Positions 1 to 11,900 of a stretch of DNA of 64,000 nucleotides are shown piece by piece. The notes beneath the pieces are model-generated. The model saw nothing but the letters and a program-made list of their open reading frames with translations, searched no databases and was not told the DNA's origin. The first letter of the stretch is position 1, and each line of letters begins with the position of its first letter. The position numbers and the translations under genes were made by a program. Source of the stretch: Clavelina lepadiformis (taxonomy: Eukaryota; Chordata; Ascidiacea; Aplousobranchia; Clavelinidae); NCBI RefSeq assembly GCF_947623445.1, contig NC_135242.1, positions 17,608,001 through 17,672,000 of the forward strand, in the 5' to 3' direction.

Positions 1-2990
1 TGCAGTCCGGCCAGTCCAGTGACAGTGGTGCTAATACAGTTGTAATGCTCTTGGGTAATGCATTGACAACGCTTGCTCTTGTTCATTGGACATGGTGAAC
101 AGTTCTAAATTCGGGTAACATAACAAAAAAAGTAAAATTGAACTACATAAAAATGTATGACATACGGAACTTGCGCAAGGGCAAGCTCATGCAGTACAGC
201 AGTAACCAGGGCTCAAGTGATTAGAAATCATGAATCAATCATCATCAGATTTAAGTCATGCGAAGGCTTTCCTCAAACGGAAAATAACTACGTCATAACG
301 TCACCAGGTTTATGATAGCCTAGGCTAGGCTAGGCTATAAGCTATACGTTTTTAAGGCCTTGTCAGGCATTTTCCTGGTTTACTTATGGTGAAAAGTGTA
401 TGTTCATTGTTTCTAATACCTTCACGACCATCCGCTGTAGCCTATAGCACATTTTTTTCCTTGGTAATTATGGCTAAAACTAAAATTAATAAAAAAGCAT
501 TCCAAGCAAAGACAAAAAATAAGCCACATGAAATACGATTATTAGGCCCATACGGCTGTGCATACTCGTATAGCCTACGTTATACTATATACTGATAGTC
601 CAATATCTGTAGCCTAGTACTACTGAGGAAAAGTAACTAATTCATATCTATCTATGTCTACCCGGTCTCTAGCGTACATTTACCAAAATGCAACACGACT
701 ATCATGAAATATTAAGCTTTTAAGAGCTACCAGCACTGAAACATTCAACTTAAAACGGTATTACTGTAACATGGCTACCGTCCTTAATTGTTTTCTTTCT
801 GTCTTGAGACCAAGTCACCTGACCTAAATGAAATAGGCCTAGGTAACACAGAAAAAGGAAATGACGAGAAGAATGAAATAAAGAAAAAAGTGTTGCATCA
901 CACTCAATTCCGACATATTGATAAAGATCTTTTTGGTTGACAAAGCAGATTAGATTGGCTTCTAGAGTATTCTTGCGCATACAATTCAAATTGTATCATT
1001 TTGAAAAATATAGCACGTAAAAATATTTAAAATATTTACACAAGTAATACACAATAAAAAAATACACAAGGTTTGAAAAATAGTTCAAAACTCAAGGTTT
1101 TCTCAAGCTAATAATTTATTTAAATCGTTATTGCTAGTCGCAGTAAATAAAATGTACTTTTACATCACTGGTAAAATAATAAGGAATAGTATAGTTCTAG
1201 TAGGCCTACTTTAATTCTAATTTCACTGGCTGAAAGGCATTTAAAAAACAACCAAGTTTCTTAATTACCTTATTTGAATATATAGGCTTTCTAACAAATA
1301 GTCTGCGTCAGTTTTTATTACAAATCTAAACAACGGAGCTAAGCGTAAAACGGTGTTCAGCAAAATAGCAATCTACATGTATTTATTTCCTCCCATGATT
1401 GACGTTTCTTGCTAGAACAGAGCTTTTCTCCCAAAGGTGAAATAGTCACTTCGTATTTAGAGGGTAGGAAGCATTCGCAACTGCGTTACGTTCCAATACA
1501 GTAACGTTGGTGTTTGGTCACTCATGACGACTACGCTTGTAAACGATGTTTGACCGGGATTGAATTAACATGGAACCGTTTGGCTGACTGGTAAGTTTCA
1601 TGATGTAAATATGAGCGAAAAAATCTTATTTTTGAATCGTCGATCTAAGATAAGCTCCCTAACTAGCTACGTATATTGCTTGGAATAGCCTACTGGTTGT
1701 AGTAAAGTATTTTGTGTTACTTAGAGTTTGGACGGCAATTCGCAAGAGCAGTAAAATGCAGGAGTAGTTTTTCGCTAACTTTGCACAGAAACGCAGGCAA
1801 AACAAAAAAATGGTTGAAACTCAAAAACGGGGCAAAGTGCTTTTTCGGTCGTCCACTTTAAACCGCCTTCCACATGGGGGAGAATAATATATTTATTTAT
1901 CAGTTTGACTAACGAGAATACAAAAGAGATGATTCGTGTGTATACAAAATTAAGTCTTTCCAGCAATTTTGGAGCACAGAATCTGCGGTGGGGGTTATGC
2001 GAAGAATGAAGACCACTACTTTGTCAGAAAAACGTGCCCGTAATTGCTGGGCTCGACTGCTCACTCTATTATGCGTGTGCGTGTTGTTTGTCGTTGTGGA
2101 GTTTTTTTGTACAATTCTAGCTGGAAAGAAAGATTATTTATTTTCCAAAGTTTATGTTTGCGGCATAAATGGGTTACGAACCACCTTTCCCATATGATCG
2201 GGGCAAAATGGACTTTTTTGCGATTTTGATTAGATCAAGCAAATGCTTGTAAATGATAAGCAAATGTAACCTCCTATGACATAAACAAAAACCTATAATT
2301 GCCCAGGAAGCTTTATCGCAAACCACATTTGAGAAACTGTCGTAAAATGCTTGCAGTACAGATACGGGTTAAGTGTTAAGTGATCCGCTTTGCCTCACTT
2401 TCCCCTATAGATTATGCCTTGACATTTACCCAAACAAGGACGTTTTGTTTTAATCTTTATCATTTAAACCTAATGCTATATTTATATCTCCAAGAACATA
2501 CAACATTATGTTTCTCATTGAACGCACTGCTATAATTAAAGCATTTTTTGGACAGTCTGTTATTTCTGGTCTAGAGTGCCGTCTTGATTACCCAAAAAAG
2601 TGCATTAATAGCTAGTTAGGCTAGTGCGAAAAGTTTGCCAACCCCTGAGCCTTTAGCCTACCTAGTGTGTTCTCCTCTTCATGCACCCAGTGCATTTAAG
2701 GACGCTGTAACAGTTTGTATGGAAAGTAAGAATTGTAGGCTATTCCCGGACTGAGCATTCTATTGCAGAACAATTGGCGACAACTCCTCAGCTACAGTAC
2801 AATTCAAGTCTTGGTTTTGAACCCAAACATTGCCAACACTCTACAGAATAATTGCAGTGGAGTGGCTTTTAATTGCGACTGTTTACTGTAGCCTACCGCT
2901 TTGCTAGCGTATAGGCTACTGTAAATTATAGTCAGTGGCTAATCTAGAGAATTGTTAATTTAATAAGTCAGTTTTTAGTAGTAATTAGAA
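1..2990. other. No recognised gene
   Basis: AT-rich sequence with short chance ORFs only. I saw no conserved domain, convincing exon or RNA gene on either strand. A short run of AGGCTAGGCT-type repeats lies near 317-340. The ORFs at 386-595 (+) and 1988-2197 (+) resemble nothing I know and lack splice or coding support. Confidence 0.5.
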
Positions 2991-3441
2991 TTAAAATACC
3001 GAATGCACTAGAATTACTGCGTTGTGGACCTACCTAGAATTACCGCGAGCGGTCAAAATGACCGTTTGTCCAATAAAGGAAAAAAAATGCTTAATAATTT
3101 AGCTTTATTTTATGCTATAAGTTTCTTTTAACTTTTGAAAGACTTAAATCTTTGTAGGTGTGAGTTTGATGCGCTTTAAGCTCCATTATAATACCATGTC
3201 CTGGAATATACTGCATAGGCCCTATCTCCGAATTGCATTGTAGGCCTTCAACCTGGTTTTTAGCTGCGTAGAGGAAATTTTCTCGAAGTTTTTGTTGTAT
3301 TTACAACTAACATGAACATTGAAATTGAATGAAAAACAATTAACTTTAAAATCAGCTAAAAACAACAAGCGTTATTTTTCATCATGCCGCTGGTTACGTG
3401 GACCACAAGCACCTATTCAAATGCATACAAGAAGAAAGAAA

Positions 3442-3812
3442 TTAGCAGCGCACAGCACAATCCACACATTCAACTTTCACATAACTTGCGCACTTTCCGC
3501 AAACTAATCTACAGCATCCACACCACGTTTTTGTAGTTTTGTTTTGTTCACAGTTCACATTAATTTGGCATTGCTTTCGCTTTCTGCTTCCGCCAACCAT
3601 CGAATTTTGATAAGAATTGTTGGAAAGAGGGGGAAAAACTGTGGCTGGTGCAGCTGTCGTTCCATGAACATGAGCTTGTCTTAGTTCAGTAGCGAGCTGA
3701 AATATAAAACTTCCTTCTCGAAATACTATCTCCAGTTTTCTTCTTGTACAACACAAAAGCGTTGAGACAAGCAAGGACCAACATATTGTAAAAGATAGCT
3801 AACGGGCTTTGA
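3442..3812 (-). pseudogene. piggyBac transposase, C-terminal part (broken)
   Basis: From about 3812 the minus strand reads PLAIFYNMLVLACLNAFVLY, the conserved segment before the piggyBac C-terminus. After a frameshift it continues FIFQLATELRQAHV and then a Cys-rich tail: KRKQCQ, TWCGCC, VCGKC and VECVDC. That spacing matches the C-terminal cysteine-rich domain of piggyBac transposases. The piece should follow the one at 7427-7790, but roughly 100 residues between them are absent and GGAGCC-type repeats plus the Tigger lie there instead. Confidence 0.8.
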
Positions 3813-3814
3813 AG

Positions 3815-4247
3815 TCGGAGCAAGAGCCGGAGCCGGAGCCGGAGCCGGAGCCTGGAGCCCCGGAGCCGTACATTTCCAACGGAGCTGGAGCTGGAGCTGA
3901 AGCCAGAGCTCTACGTGAAATTCAAATACAGCTGGAGCCAGTTGTTTGAAAAATAGCTCCGGCTCCGATGTATTTCATAAGATGCTATGCTAGTAGCCTA
4001 CTACCATTGGCTGAATTTACATAATTTAACAGCAACCCTTCACAAAATTAAGAATTTTTGCCGCTTTGGCGCCACCTTTTCTAACTAACTTCATTGCTTG
4101 GGATTTGACAGCAGAGCAGTCACATGTTCATAGCTGCATAGTTTTAGACGTAATGGAGCCGGAGCAGTGGTATCAATGAGCTCCAGAGCTGGAGCCGGAG
4201 CTAATTTATGATAAAAGAGAGAGCTCCGGAGCTGGAGCTGGAGCAAT
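3815..4247. repeat. GGAGCC/GGAGCT hexanucleotide arrays
   Basis: Three patches of a degenerate six-base repeat (GGAGCC, GGAGCT, GAAGCC) occur at about 3815-3915, 3930-3968 and 4153-4247, separated by ordinary AT-rich sequence. Some patches are inverted relative to others (GCTCCG against CGGAGC). They sit where coding sequence of the piggyBac transposase would be expected, so the array arose in or was inserted into the element. Confidence 0.8.
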
Positions 4248-4646
4248 TTAACATTTAGGGGAAAGTGGGGCAAGATGGGACTCAGGGCAGGACGGGACAT
4301 GATGGATTTTTCCAAAAGTGTTGGCTTTAGCGCCCTCTATCCATTTGGATGGTACAGGTTACCACAATTCTTAGTGACTTGCAAAAAATTGAAAAGTTTG
4401 CGTGAAGCAGATGGTTTAGGCAGCGGTAGAAGTGTTTGTAAGCCACTTCTTATAAGAAATTTTCTTAAAACTCTACTATTTTAGCTAGATTTGACAAAAC
4501 TTTGGAAAATGAAATGTGTTTTAGAGATGCAGCAAGACAAGTAATTTTAAAAGGTAGATAACTTTTTCAGATCTGAGTTACATATAATAAGCAAACCAAA
4601 AAATTCAAAATGTTGGTCATTGGGGCAAAACGAGACAGGACTGCTT

Positions 4647-4680
4647 GGGGCAAGACGGGTCAAATATCCCGTCCTGCCCC
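4647..4680. repeat. Tigger left subterminal hairpin
   Basis: Thirteen-base arms, GGGGCAAGACGGG and CCCGTCCTGCCCC, with one mismatch and an eight-base AT-rich loop. The arm repeats the terminal repeat motif, so it may be an extra transposase-binding site or a remnant of nested ends. Confidence 0.8.
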
Positions 4681-4968
4681 ATTGAAATTATTGATAATCT
4701 TTGTTTAATATCTAATGATATATTAGCCTAAATTGTCGTCTAGGCTACTGCAATGAAATGCAAATTTGAATTTAACTAGTCTAATAATGTAAACAGCCGG
4801 TGTTCTAATTTTAGCTCACTGTTTTGGTGTTATTAAGTAACGTAGTCTGGTCTAATATGTAGCGTATAACACTTGTTTTTTTGTATTGTTTAGCTGGTGT
4901 GTTGATGCTTATATGCTTAAATTTCTGTGTTCTTACTTTTATTGCTACTTATTGACGGTTATTGAACC

Positions 4969-6876
4969 ATGGTGGGGAACTATGTACGAAAAACCCAGAG
5001 GGGTAAATGGTCAGAAGAAAATATGAAAAAAGCAATTGATGATATCAAAAATAAAAAGTTGTCTATTCGTCAAGCTGCTGAACAGCATGGAGTCCCAAAA
5101 AGTACTTTGGAAAGACATTGGAAAGGAAGAGTAGTTCACCCTGGCAAAGTAAACCTAGGGAAGTACAAGCAAGCTCTTAATAGCGACTTAGAAGAAGAGC
5201 TCGTGGAACATGTTAAGAAAATGCAGGAAATGTTTTTCGGATTAACTGGTGAAACTCTTCGTGCCCTGGCCTTCCAGTTAGCAAATGCAAATGGCATTCC
5301 AGTACCATTCAATATAAACAACCAGAAAGCAGGCAAAGACTGGTTGTCATGTTTTTTGTAGAGACATCCTGACTTGAGTCTGCGACAACCAGAGCCAACA
5401 AGCCTGTCAAGAGCAACGGGCTTTAACCGTACACAAGTTGGTCGTTTTTTTGATTTGCTCAAGGGCATTTATGAAAAAGAAGCAATAACTGTTGAAAATG
5501 TGTACAACGTGGATGAAACTGGAATTACCTGTGTCCAAAAGCCAGGAAAAATAATTGCAAAAAAAGGGATGAAGCAAGTGGGTAGGATTACAAGTGCTGA
5601 GCGGGGAAAAACTATTACTGCAGTTTGTGCAATGAGTGCCATTGGGAATTATGTCCCCCCTATTTTTATTTTTCCTCGAAAACGGATGGCCATGGGTCTA
5701 TTGCAGGATGCCCCACCAGGTTCTCGTGGATTTGCTACACCGTCTGGCTGGATAGATTCCGAAATATTTTTGGATTGGTTGAAACACTTCAAAAAATATG
5801 CAAATCCCTCCATTGATAAAAAAGTTCTTTTAATCCTGGACAATCATGCGAGCCATTTGAACCTGCCTGCGATTGAGTTTGCTCGTCAGAATGGAATCAT
5901 AATGTTGTCAATTCCTCCTCACACATCTCACCGCTTGCAACCCCTGGATAGGACATTCTTTGGGCCTTTGAAGACATATTACAATCAGGCTATCGACCAC
6001 TGGATGGTTACCAATTATGGTAAACGTGTTCAAAGTTCTCAAGTCTGTGGATTTTTTTGCACTGCATATTCCAAAGCGGCTACAGTTCAGAAAGCTGTAA
6101 ATGGATTCAAATCGGCAGGTATAATGCCCTTCAACCCGGAGATTTTTGACGAAACAGACTTTGCTCCGTCGATGGTGACCGAGATCCATGCTGTTGGTTC
6201 ACCGGAATTGGAAGCTCATGGTGCAACCACCAGCTCTCTGGCTGAAGTAGAAGGGGTTACGAGCATTCAGCTGTGTAATAACACTATCACTAGCTCTCAG
6301 ACTGCTGCTGAAAGAGAAGGGGTTTCGGGTATGCAGCGGAGTGGTGACTATGCTCCCAGCGATCAGGTTTCAGGCGAAAGAGAAGGGGTTGCAAGCATGC
6401 AGCGGAGTGGTGACTCTACTACCAACGATCAGGCTGCAGCTGAAGGGCTCAGGGGTATTCTGCTTAGTGATGGCCCTACCACCAGTGCGCAGATTGCAGT
6501 TCCATCGGAAGTGCAGCTGACTGATGGCCCTTCCACCAGGGTGCATGTGATGGACATCTCTCCACTTCCTGCTGCGAAACTGACTACTCGGAAGACGAAA
6601 GCCATGAAATCGCAGGTGCTAACCAGTTCACCTTTCAAGAAAATTTTACTTTCAAAGAGCAAAGTTCCTTCCTCAAACAAACGTATCCATAAAAGGAACA
6701 AGAAGCAATTGCAATTTCCCGGAAAATATGAATGTCTGATTTGCAGTGAATTGTATATACATCCACCGAAAGAAGACTGGATCCAGTGTTCTTTGTGCAA
6801 AAAGTGGTGTCATGAAAACTGCTCTGCTTATCCTGAACATGGCAATTTTGTGTGTGACTTTTGCGCTAAAAAGTAG
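4969..6876 (+). pseudogene. Tigger transposase with DDE_1 core and C-terminal PHD finger, one stop
   Basis: 636 codons including the stop. It starts at ATG 4969 in good context (ACCATGG). N-terminal pogo/CENP-B-type helix-turn-helix at residues about 10-60 (SIRQAAEQHGVPKSTLERH). Then the DDE_1 core: first Asp in NVDETGI, second in LILDNHASHL, followed by PHTSHRLQPLDRTFFGPLK. After a low-complexity region with two imperfect repeats (EREGVSGMQRSGD, EREGVASMQRSGD) comes a Lys/Arg-rich stretch and a Cys4-His-Cys3 PHD-type finger (CLICSEL, CSLCKKWCHENC, CDFC). A single in-frame TAG at 5359-5361 follows DWLSCFL; the frame continues unchanged, so this is one nonsense change, not a frameshift. Confidence 0.92.
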
Positions 6877-7187
6877 CCTGTCATTCTGCCTCATTGTTGG
6901 CTAATGTTATTCGCCTATGTGTGCTGCAAATAGAGACAAATCGTTTTTTGATATGACAAGATATTGGCAGTGCTGTATGTATTCGTTATTACAATTGATT
7001 ACTTGTTTATTGTTTTCAGTTTTCACGCAATGCTTTAGTGGCAGGCATAAATTAGAGTAAGATAATATGAAATATTTCAGAGTATTAAGCACAAAAAACA
7101 TACAAAACGGCTTCAGTGGTGGTTATAGAAGTCCAAACCTTACAAAATACCTGCATAATTAAAGCTCAAATTGAGTTTGGTATTAAT

Positions 7188-7240
7188 GGGGTAGGACGGG
7201 ACGGGTGTCCCGTCCTGCCCTAGGTGTGGGGCAAGATGGG
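7188..7240. repeat. Tigger right subterminal repeats
   Basis: An inverted pair GGACGGGAC / GTCCCGTCC (7193-7217) is followed by a direct copy of the terminal motif, GTGGGGCAAGATGGGAC, at 7226-7242. With the hairpin at 4647-4680 this gives each end of the Tigger several copies of the end motif. Confidence 0.7.
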
Positions 7241-7426
7241 ACAATTTATTTTAATTTTATTTTTTTAATTACGGCGGTGTGTGATTTTGGCCGAGTCTAA
7301 TATTATGGTTGTTGGTAGTGGTGTACCTAAGGTATATTATGGTACCAAAGTTAGCAAAAATGATGAAAGGGAATTCTTTAAAATACTGATTGAAGTTAAG
7401 TGTCCCGTCTTGCCCCACTTTCCCCT

Positions 7427-7790
7427 ACGCCTGCTCCAAAACCCTGGTTTTTACCAGTGGCGGAACTTCTTTTCGGATTTTGTTCAGGGCCCTGACAAGT
7501 GACGTCTTTTTTTTCTGGAGCTCCGTGTGGAGGTAAAAAAAATTGTCAGTTGTGACGTTTCTTACTTTTCCCCAGTATGGCTCCACTACCTTCATTACCA
7601 CACTCTCAGACACTCTTTGCGTAGGTTGTCTTCATCTTTGCCAAGATATGGTACTGCGTTCACTATATAAGTTATTTAGAATCTACATCAACACTTAGCC
7701 AAAATTTGATACCGGATTTGTCCGGCCTGTTGGCCATGTACTGTGTAAATCTGCTGCGGGCTTTAGTTGGGAATAATAAGATAATTGTTC
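7427..7790 (-). pseudogene. piggyBac transposase, central DDE part (broken)
   Basis: Reading the minus strand from about 7790, three frames give successive piggyBac motifs: FPTKARSRFTQYM and IKFWLSVDVDSK, then YIVNAVPYLGKDE, then RNVTTDNFFYLHTE and NKIRKEVPP. The Asp in VTTDNF matches the second catalytic Asp of piggyBac transposases. At least two frameshifts (near 7680 and 7630) separate the blocks. The last frame stops beside the right terminal repeat of the Tigger at 7425. The resemblance is to PGBD4-like members. It cannot make a working enzyme: the N-terminal part with the first catalytic Asp is missing. Confidence 0.82.
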
Positions 7791-8091
7791 CATGTTTTTT
7801 TTTTAAAGCAATAGCACAAAAAAGACTATTGTTAAGGCAATTTTAATCATGGAGGAATTAGAAGTTGCTTTGCAGTCAAAATGACCGTTAGGTAATTTAA
7901 GGTATATCGGCTCCCACCCCCCACTGTGCTTACTCTAATGTAATAAAAATTTACATGCTACAAGGTGACCAAGACTTTGGAAAAGTCAGGAAGTTTTAAT
8001 ATTCTAACAGTTATCTAAGCAGATATAGGCTATAGGGGATTAAAAATAAAAAACGGTCAAAATGACCGCACCGGTAATTCTATAGTGTTAA

Positions 8092-8809
8092 GTAGTAATT
8101 ATCTTGATTTCATAAAAGCATCGGAATTTAGCCTAACTTGAACTGATGCATTCTCTGTATGGTTTATCACTGAACCAATAACTTTTTTTCGTGTCTTTGC
8201 CGAAATATGTAATGGAGGTAATATCCACGATGTCTGAGACATCTTACCCAGTCCGTCCCATTTTTGACTGACAACTTGGTAAATGTACAATCTTGGGCTG
8301 TGAAATGGATAAAAGAGGGATTTGGTAGAAATAAGTAGTGGTTTATCAATGTAAAGTTTAGCACAAAACGCAAGAAAATATATTTTACAACCAATTATAC
8401 GCTATAAGAAATGGATCTGTAGGCAACTGCCGTTACCTGTAAAGTATATGATTCAGAATTAGTTAACATAAGCCATAAATACTTCTCCAACTGTTTTATT
8501 ACAAAGTAGATGTCGTACGTGTATTGGATTATTGCAGACGAAGATAAAATCGCTCGAACAATTTAAAGTTGTAGGAAATCAGACGAGATTAATTGTCGCC
8601 TCTACACGTACGTTAGGCCTGGCGAATTAAGTAGGCTATCCATGAAAAACACTATTTTATAGGATATAAATGATAAGTAATGTCAATAAGCACATATAAG
8701 TTTCTTGTATATCGTAGTTTTCTGCGTCCACTTTTAATCAGAATGATTTTTCACCACAACGTCTATACAGCACCCAAGCACCAAAAAACGTAATAGAACA
8801 CTTAAAACT
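8092..8809. other. No recognised gene between piggyBac and the vWA gene
   Basis: AT-rich intergenic sequence. The short minus-strand ORFs here (8099-8290, 8167-8394) show no family resemblance and no splice context. Confidence 0.5.
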
Positions 8810-8815
8810 TTTATT
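8810..8815 (-). terminator. Poly(A) signal of the vWA/TSPN gene
   Basis: AATAAA on the minus strand, about 130 bases after the stop codon at 8946. No competing signal was seen closer to the stop. Confidence 0.6.
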
Positions 8816-8945
8816 GCGTATATGGTGGATTACATAATGAACGTTATTACCCTATATAACTTATTATGTGGCAGTTTGAGCTATGACAGTCTATAATGAC
8901 ATTTTTTTGTTCATTCTAGTATGGAAATGCAAAACAGTTATGTTT

Positions 8946-11900
8946 TCATTGAATGGATTCGATTGATCTGGCAAAGGTTTCGGGATCCAGGTCTAACAGC
9001 TTCACCATCTTATTCAATTTCTCTGTGAATACCAACGATTGTTGTTAATAATCGTTTATAACAGTATTGTCGTTGTCATTGATCGTACTGATTGCAATTA
9101 CCCTAATTTCATAGGTTGGGATTAAAATGTAATAAATTTTATTTTAATCAAAAATAATAAATGATTGCTAACTATTATACCTTTCACGATTTTGTTGGCA
9201 ATACGCGTCGCTATCTCAGTTATCACCTCTTCTTCCGCTTCTCTAACCTTTATTAAACAGAATTTGGTTCAAAAATCGACCGCGTGCAGGAAAACAAATG
9301 CTAAACCAAAATTTTGACTGACCTCTATAGTTTTCAGTGCCGGTAAACATCCGCAGTTATCGTCGTCATTATTAGTAGGTGAAGTTGAACACTTTAAAGG
9401 TGACATTAATTATTTAGCCTACAGTATAACTTTCTTCAGAGAATACGAACAAACGATGTTTGAATAAGCTAATTACTTGCCATCAACAAAAACATTTTAC
9501 AGCGATAAAATGAAAAATTCATGTTATAAAGTACCTTCTTTCCTGGCAATTCGCAACATTGTTCGGCATCATTCGAACCGCATACAATTGTCAGATCTTG
9601 AAGTTCTATTGTCGTTCCTAAACGTGTTGACTTGATAAAACTGATTTGCGAAGCTGTGTAGTCCGGCGGCAAAGTGTCAAACTTCATTTGAGATGGTACT
9701 TGCAGGCAGTCAATCATAATGGTAACCTGTAAATTACGCAGAAAAAGTGAAAAACATACAGGATTAAAACAGTGGCTGTCAAAAACGCTTGACGTTTTAG
9801 TTTTGACTTACGGTATCGCCTTCTACGATGGCCTCCATTTTGTGGAATTTCCTATCGAATAAAGTCGAAATTAGGCGACCTTTCAACGCGACTGTTTGAA
9901 CTGGTGAGGATGACCTTGCTGAAGCGCGTGATATGTACAAAGACCGATCGCGTCCCTTTGGATTAGGAATAGATAGCTTGAAACTTGTTTTGTGTTATCT
10001 CGAAATGCAAAGTGCAGCTTACGTTAAAAGTTATGGAGAAGATTGTAAAATTTGAAGAAACTATCTTCAGCAAAGTCCAACGATCTTTAATGGCACGGCC
10101 GACCATGCGGAACACGGTGATGGTAGAAAAGTGTGAAGGCATCCCAGAATGAAAAACGGTTCTGAAAGAAACAACTCTAACATTGGCTCAGTACTGCTGC
10201 ATGAGAAACGAAGTGCAATATTAAACCGCTTTCAAATCTCAAAGCTTTAAATTCGTTTTTCAAAGACTTGCTTTTTAAAGTTTAATAGTTTGAGAAATAT
10301 TGTTTAGATAAATTTTTTTAAGTATGTTAAATGGATCAAACTAGTCTTGATATAGATATAACTGCATAGGCCTGGTGAATAAAATTCACCACGCATATAC
10401 TTTAATAAGGTCCGTATTTGAATACGTATTATTAATCGTTTCACGAAAATATGTGAGATGGTTGAGTGGCTCAATTGCTCCGCAATATGAAATATGCATG
10501 TTTTTATTATAAACGCATCTTGCTCCAAAGTTTACAGTTGGTGTGGCGGTTAAGCCTAACCATAAATGTGACATCGAACTATGGGGTGAAATTGCGTAAA
10601 GGTTTACCGTTGCACGTATGATACTTTTTGAAAACATATGATAGCCAATCATTGCTAGTATGCTAGAAAAAGTTTTTATATGGGCCTATTACTGTAGTGA
10701 TAAATCAAAATAGTAGGCTATGAAACAAACAATTAGAAGTTGTCAAATTTCTTACTCGAACGGAATTACAGGAAGGGAACCTTGTTGCAATCGATAAGCC
10801 TCCAATGTTTGCGTTGTTCCTCGCCTAGAAGTAACAGGCAGTGCTGAAGTCGCTTTGCTTGAAAAGCTAGAATCCTTCAAGCCCAAAGAAGCGAGAATAT
10901 CGGCACCTTCAGTTACAGGCGATATGTTCATACATTTTCACACGTCAATTATGGTCTAGCATTTCGTGAAGTAAAATATTATCCGAAACATTGAAATTTA
11001 TACCTGTTACTTTCTTTCCGTCCCGCCGGAAAACAGGACAACTTACATCAACTGGTAGAAAACATTAATATATACCAGGTAATAAAAATAACAAATAACT
11101 TTGTCTTTTGTCTAAAAGCTAAAGTGATAATGAACATAACAGCTTGAAAATATGATGGATATACATACCTGGTGCTGTTTTTGGGGCAGATGTTGAAGCG
11201 ACTGAGTTAACTAGCGGTGCTGGTGAAGCGACCACTTTGGAGTTCGCATATCGCGATTTCGTGTTACTGGTTATATGACTTCTTAACGAGGCTGGAACTT
11301 GTAATGGTACTTGGGATCAATTATAATTTTAAATAGAAAATTATCAACCTTATGAATAAACGTTTTCATAAATAAAATGTAACTTATTCTCAAGGTTTTG
11401 CTCAATAAATAAACTTGAGGAAAAACTTTACCACTACCGCGGCTTTCTTGGTAATTGGTTCTTCTTTCCTGGCTGCTTTCCAGGAAAGCGTTTAGGGAAT
11501 TTCGCACGTTCACAAACGGATTTTGGGTCGATCTTTCTAGATCTTCAACACTTGGATCGGAACATATCAGACGAGTAAGACGGCCTTGAAATTTCTTCGT
11601 TGAGTTGTAATTATCTGCAAAATTGTAATTCATTCATATTAGGATTTTTGTTTCATATCAAGCGCTTGTTGGATCAATCAACCTTAATAATTTCTCTTCT
11701 GAAAGCTACTTACTTGCATAAAAAACGTGGTCTGAGTCCGGATTCGAAGCTAAATCTCCAAGCTCCGAAAGCACAGCCTGACCAACACCAATTGCGAAAA
11801 TGCGCCATCCGGACTCATGAAGATCCCTCACCGCCTAAAAGTGCGTAAGCATCTAACCAAGAGCAGGAAAAAGATAAGGGGTGTGAAATGATCAAAGCTT

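Larger units (their letters stand above)
4258..7425 (+). mobile_element. Tigger/pogo-type DNA transposon, 3,168 bp
   Basis: The ends are 24-bp inverted repeats beginning GGGGAAAGTGGGGCAAGA (4258-4281 and, inverted, 7402-7425) with one mismatch. TA dinucleotides flank both sides (4256-4257 and 7426-7427), the target duplication expected of Tc1/mariner/pogo elements. One transposase reading frame fills the middle (4969-6876). Subterminal copies of the repeat form hairpins at 4647-4680 and 7188-7220. Close similarity of the two ends and the almost open ORF suggest a fairly recent insertion, later than the decayed piggyBac around it. Confidence 0.95.
3006..8091 (-). mobile_element. Decayed piggyBac element, split by a nested Tigger
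   Basis: Both ends carry related inverted sequences. The left end has TAGAATTACCG followed by the palindrome GCGGTCAAAATGACCG (3034-3064). The right end, read on the minus strand, is TTAA-CACTATAGAATTACCG followed by GCGGTCATTTTGACCG (8053-8091). TTAA at 8088-8091 fits piggyBac target choice; on the left the nearest TTAA (2991-2994) lies a few bases outside a second CACTAGAATTAC copy (3006-3017), so the exact left end is uncertain. Minus-strand piggyBac transposase pieces lie inside (7427-7790 and 3442-3812). Without the Tigger the element would be about 1.9 kb, so its 5' coding part is deleted. Confidence 0.72.

Noticed and set aside
386..595. 69-codon plus-strand ORF with a basic stretch
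   Set aside because: No domain, no splice context and no supporting pattern; length is common by chance in such DNA.
5136..6189. Minus-strand ORFs at 5136-5468 and 5908-6189
   Set aside because: Antisense shadows of the Tigger transposase reading frame.
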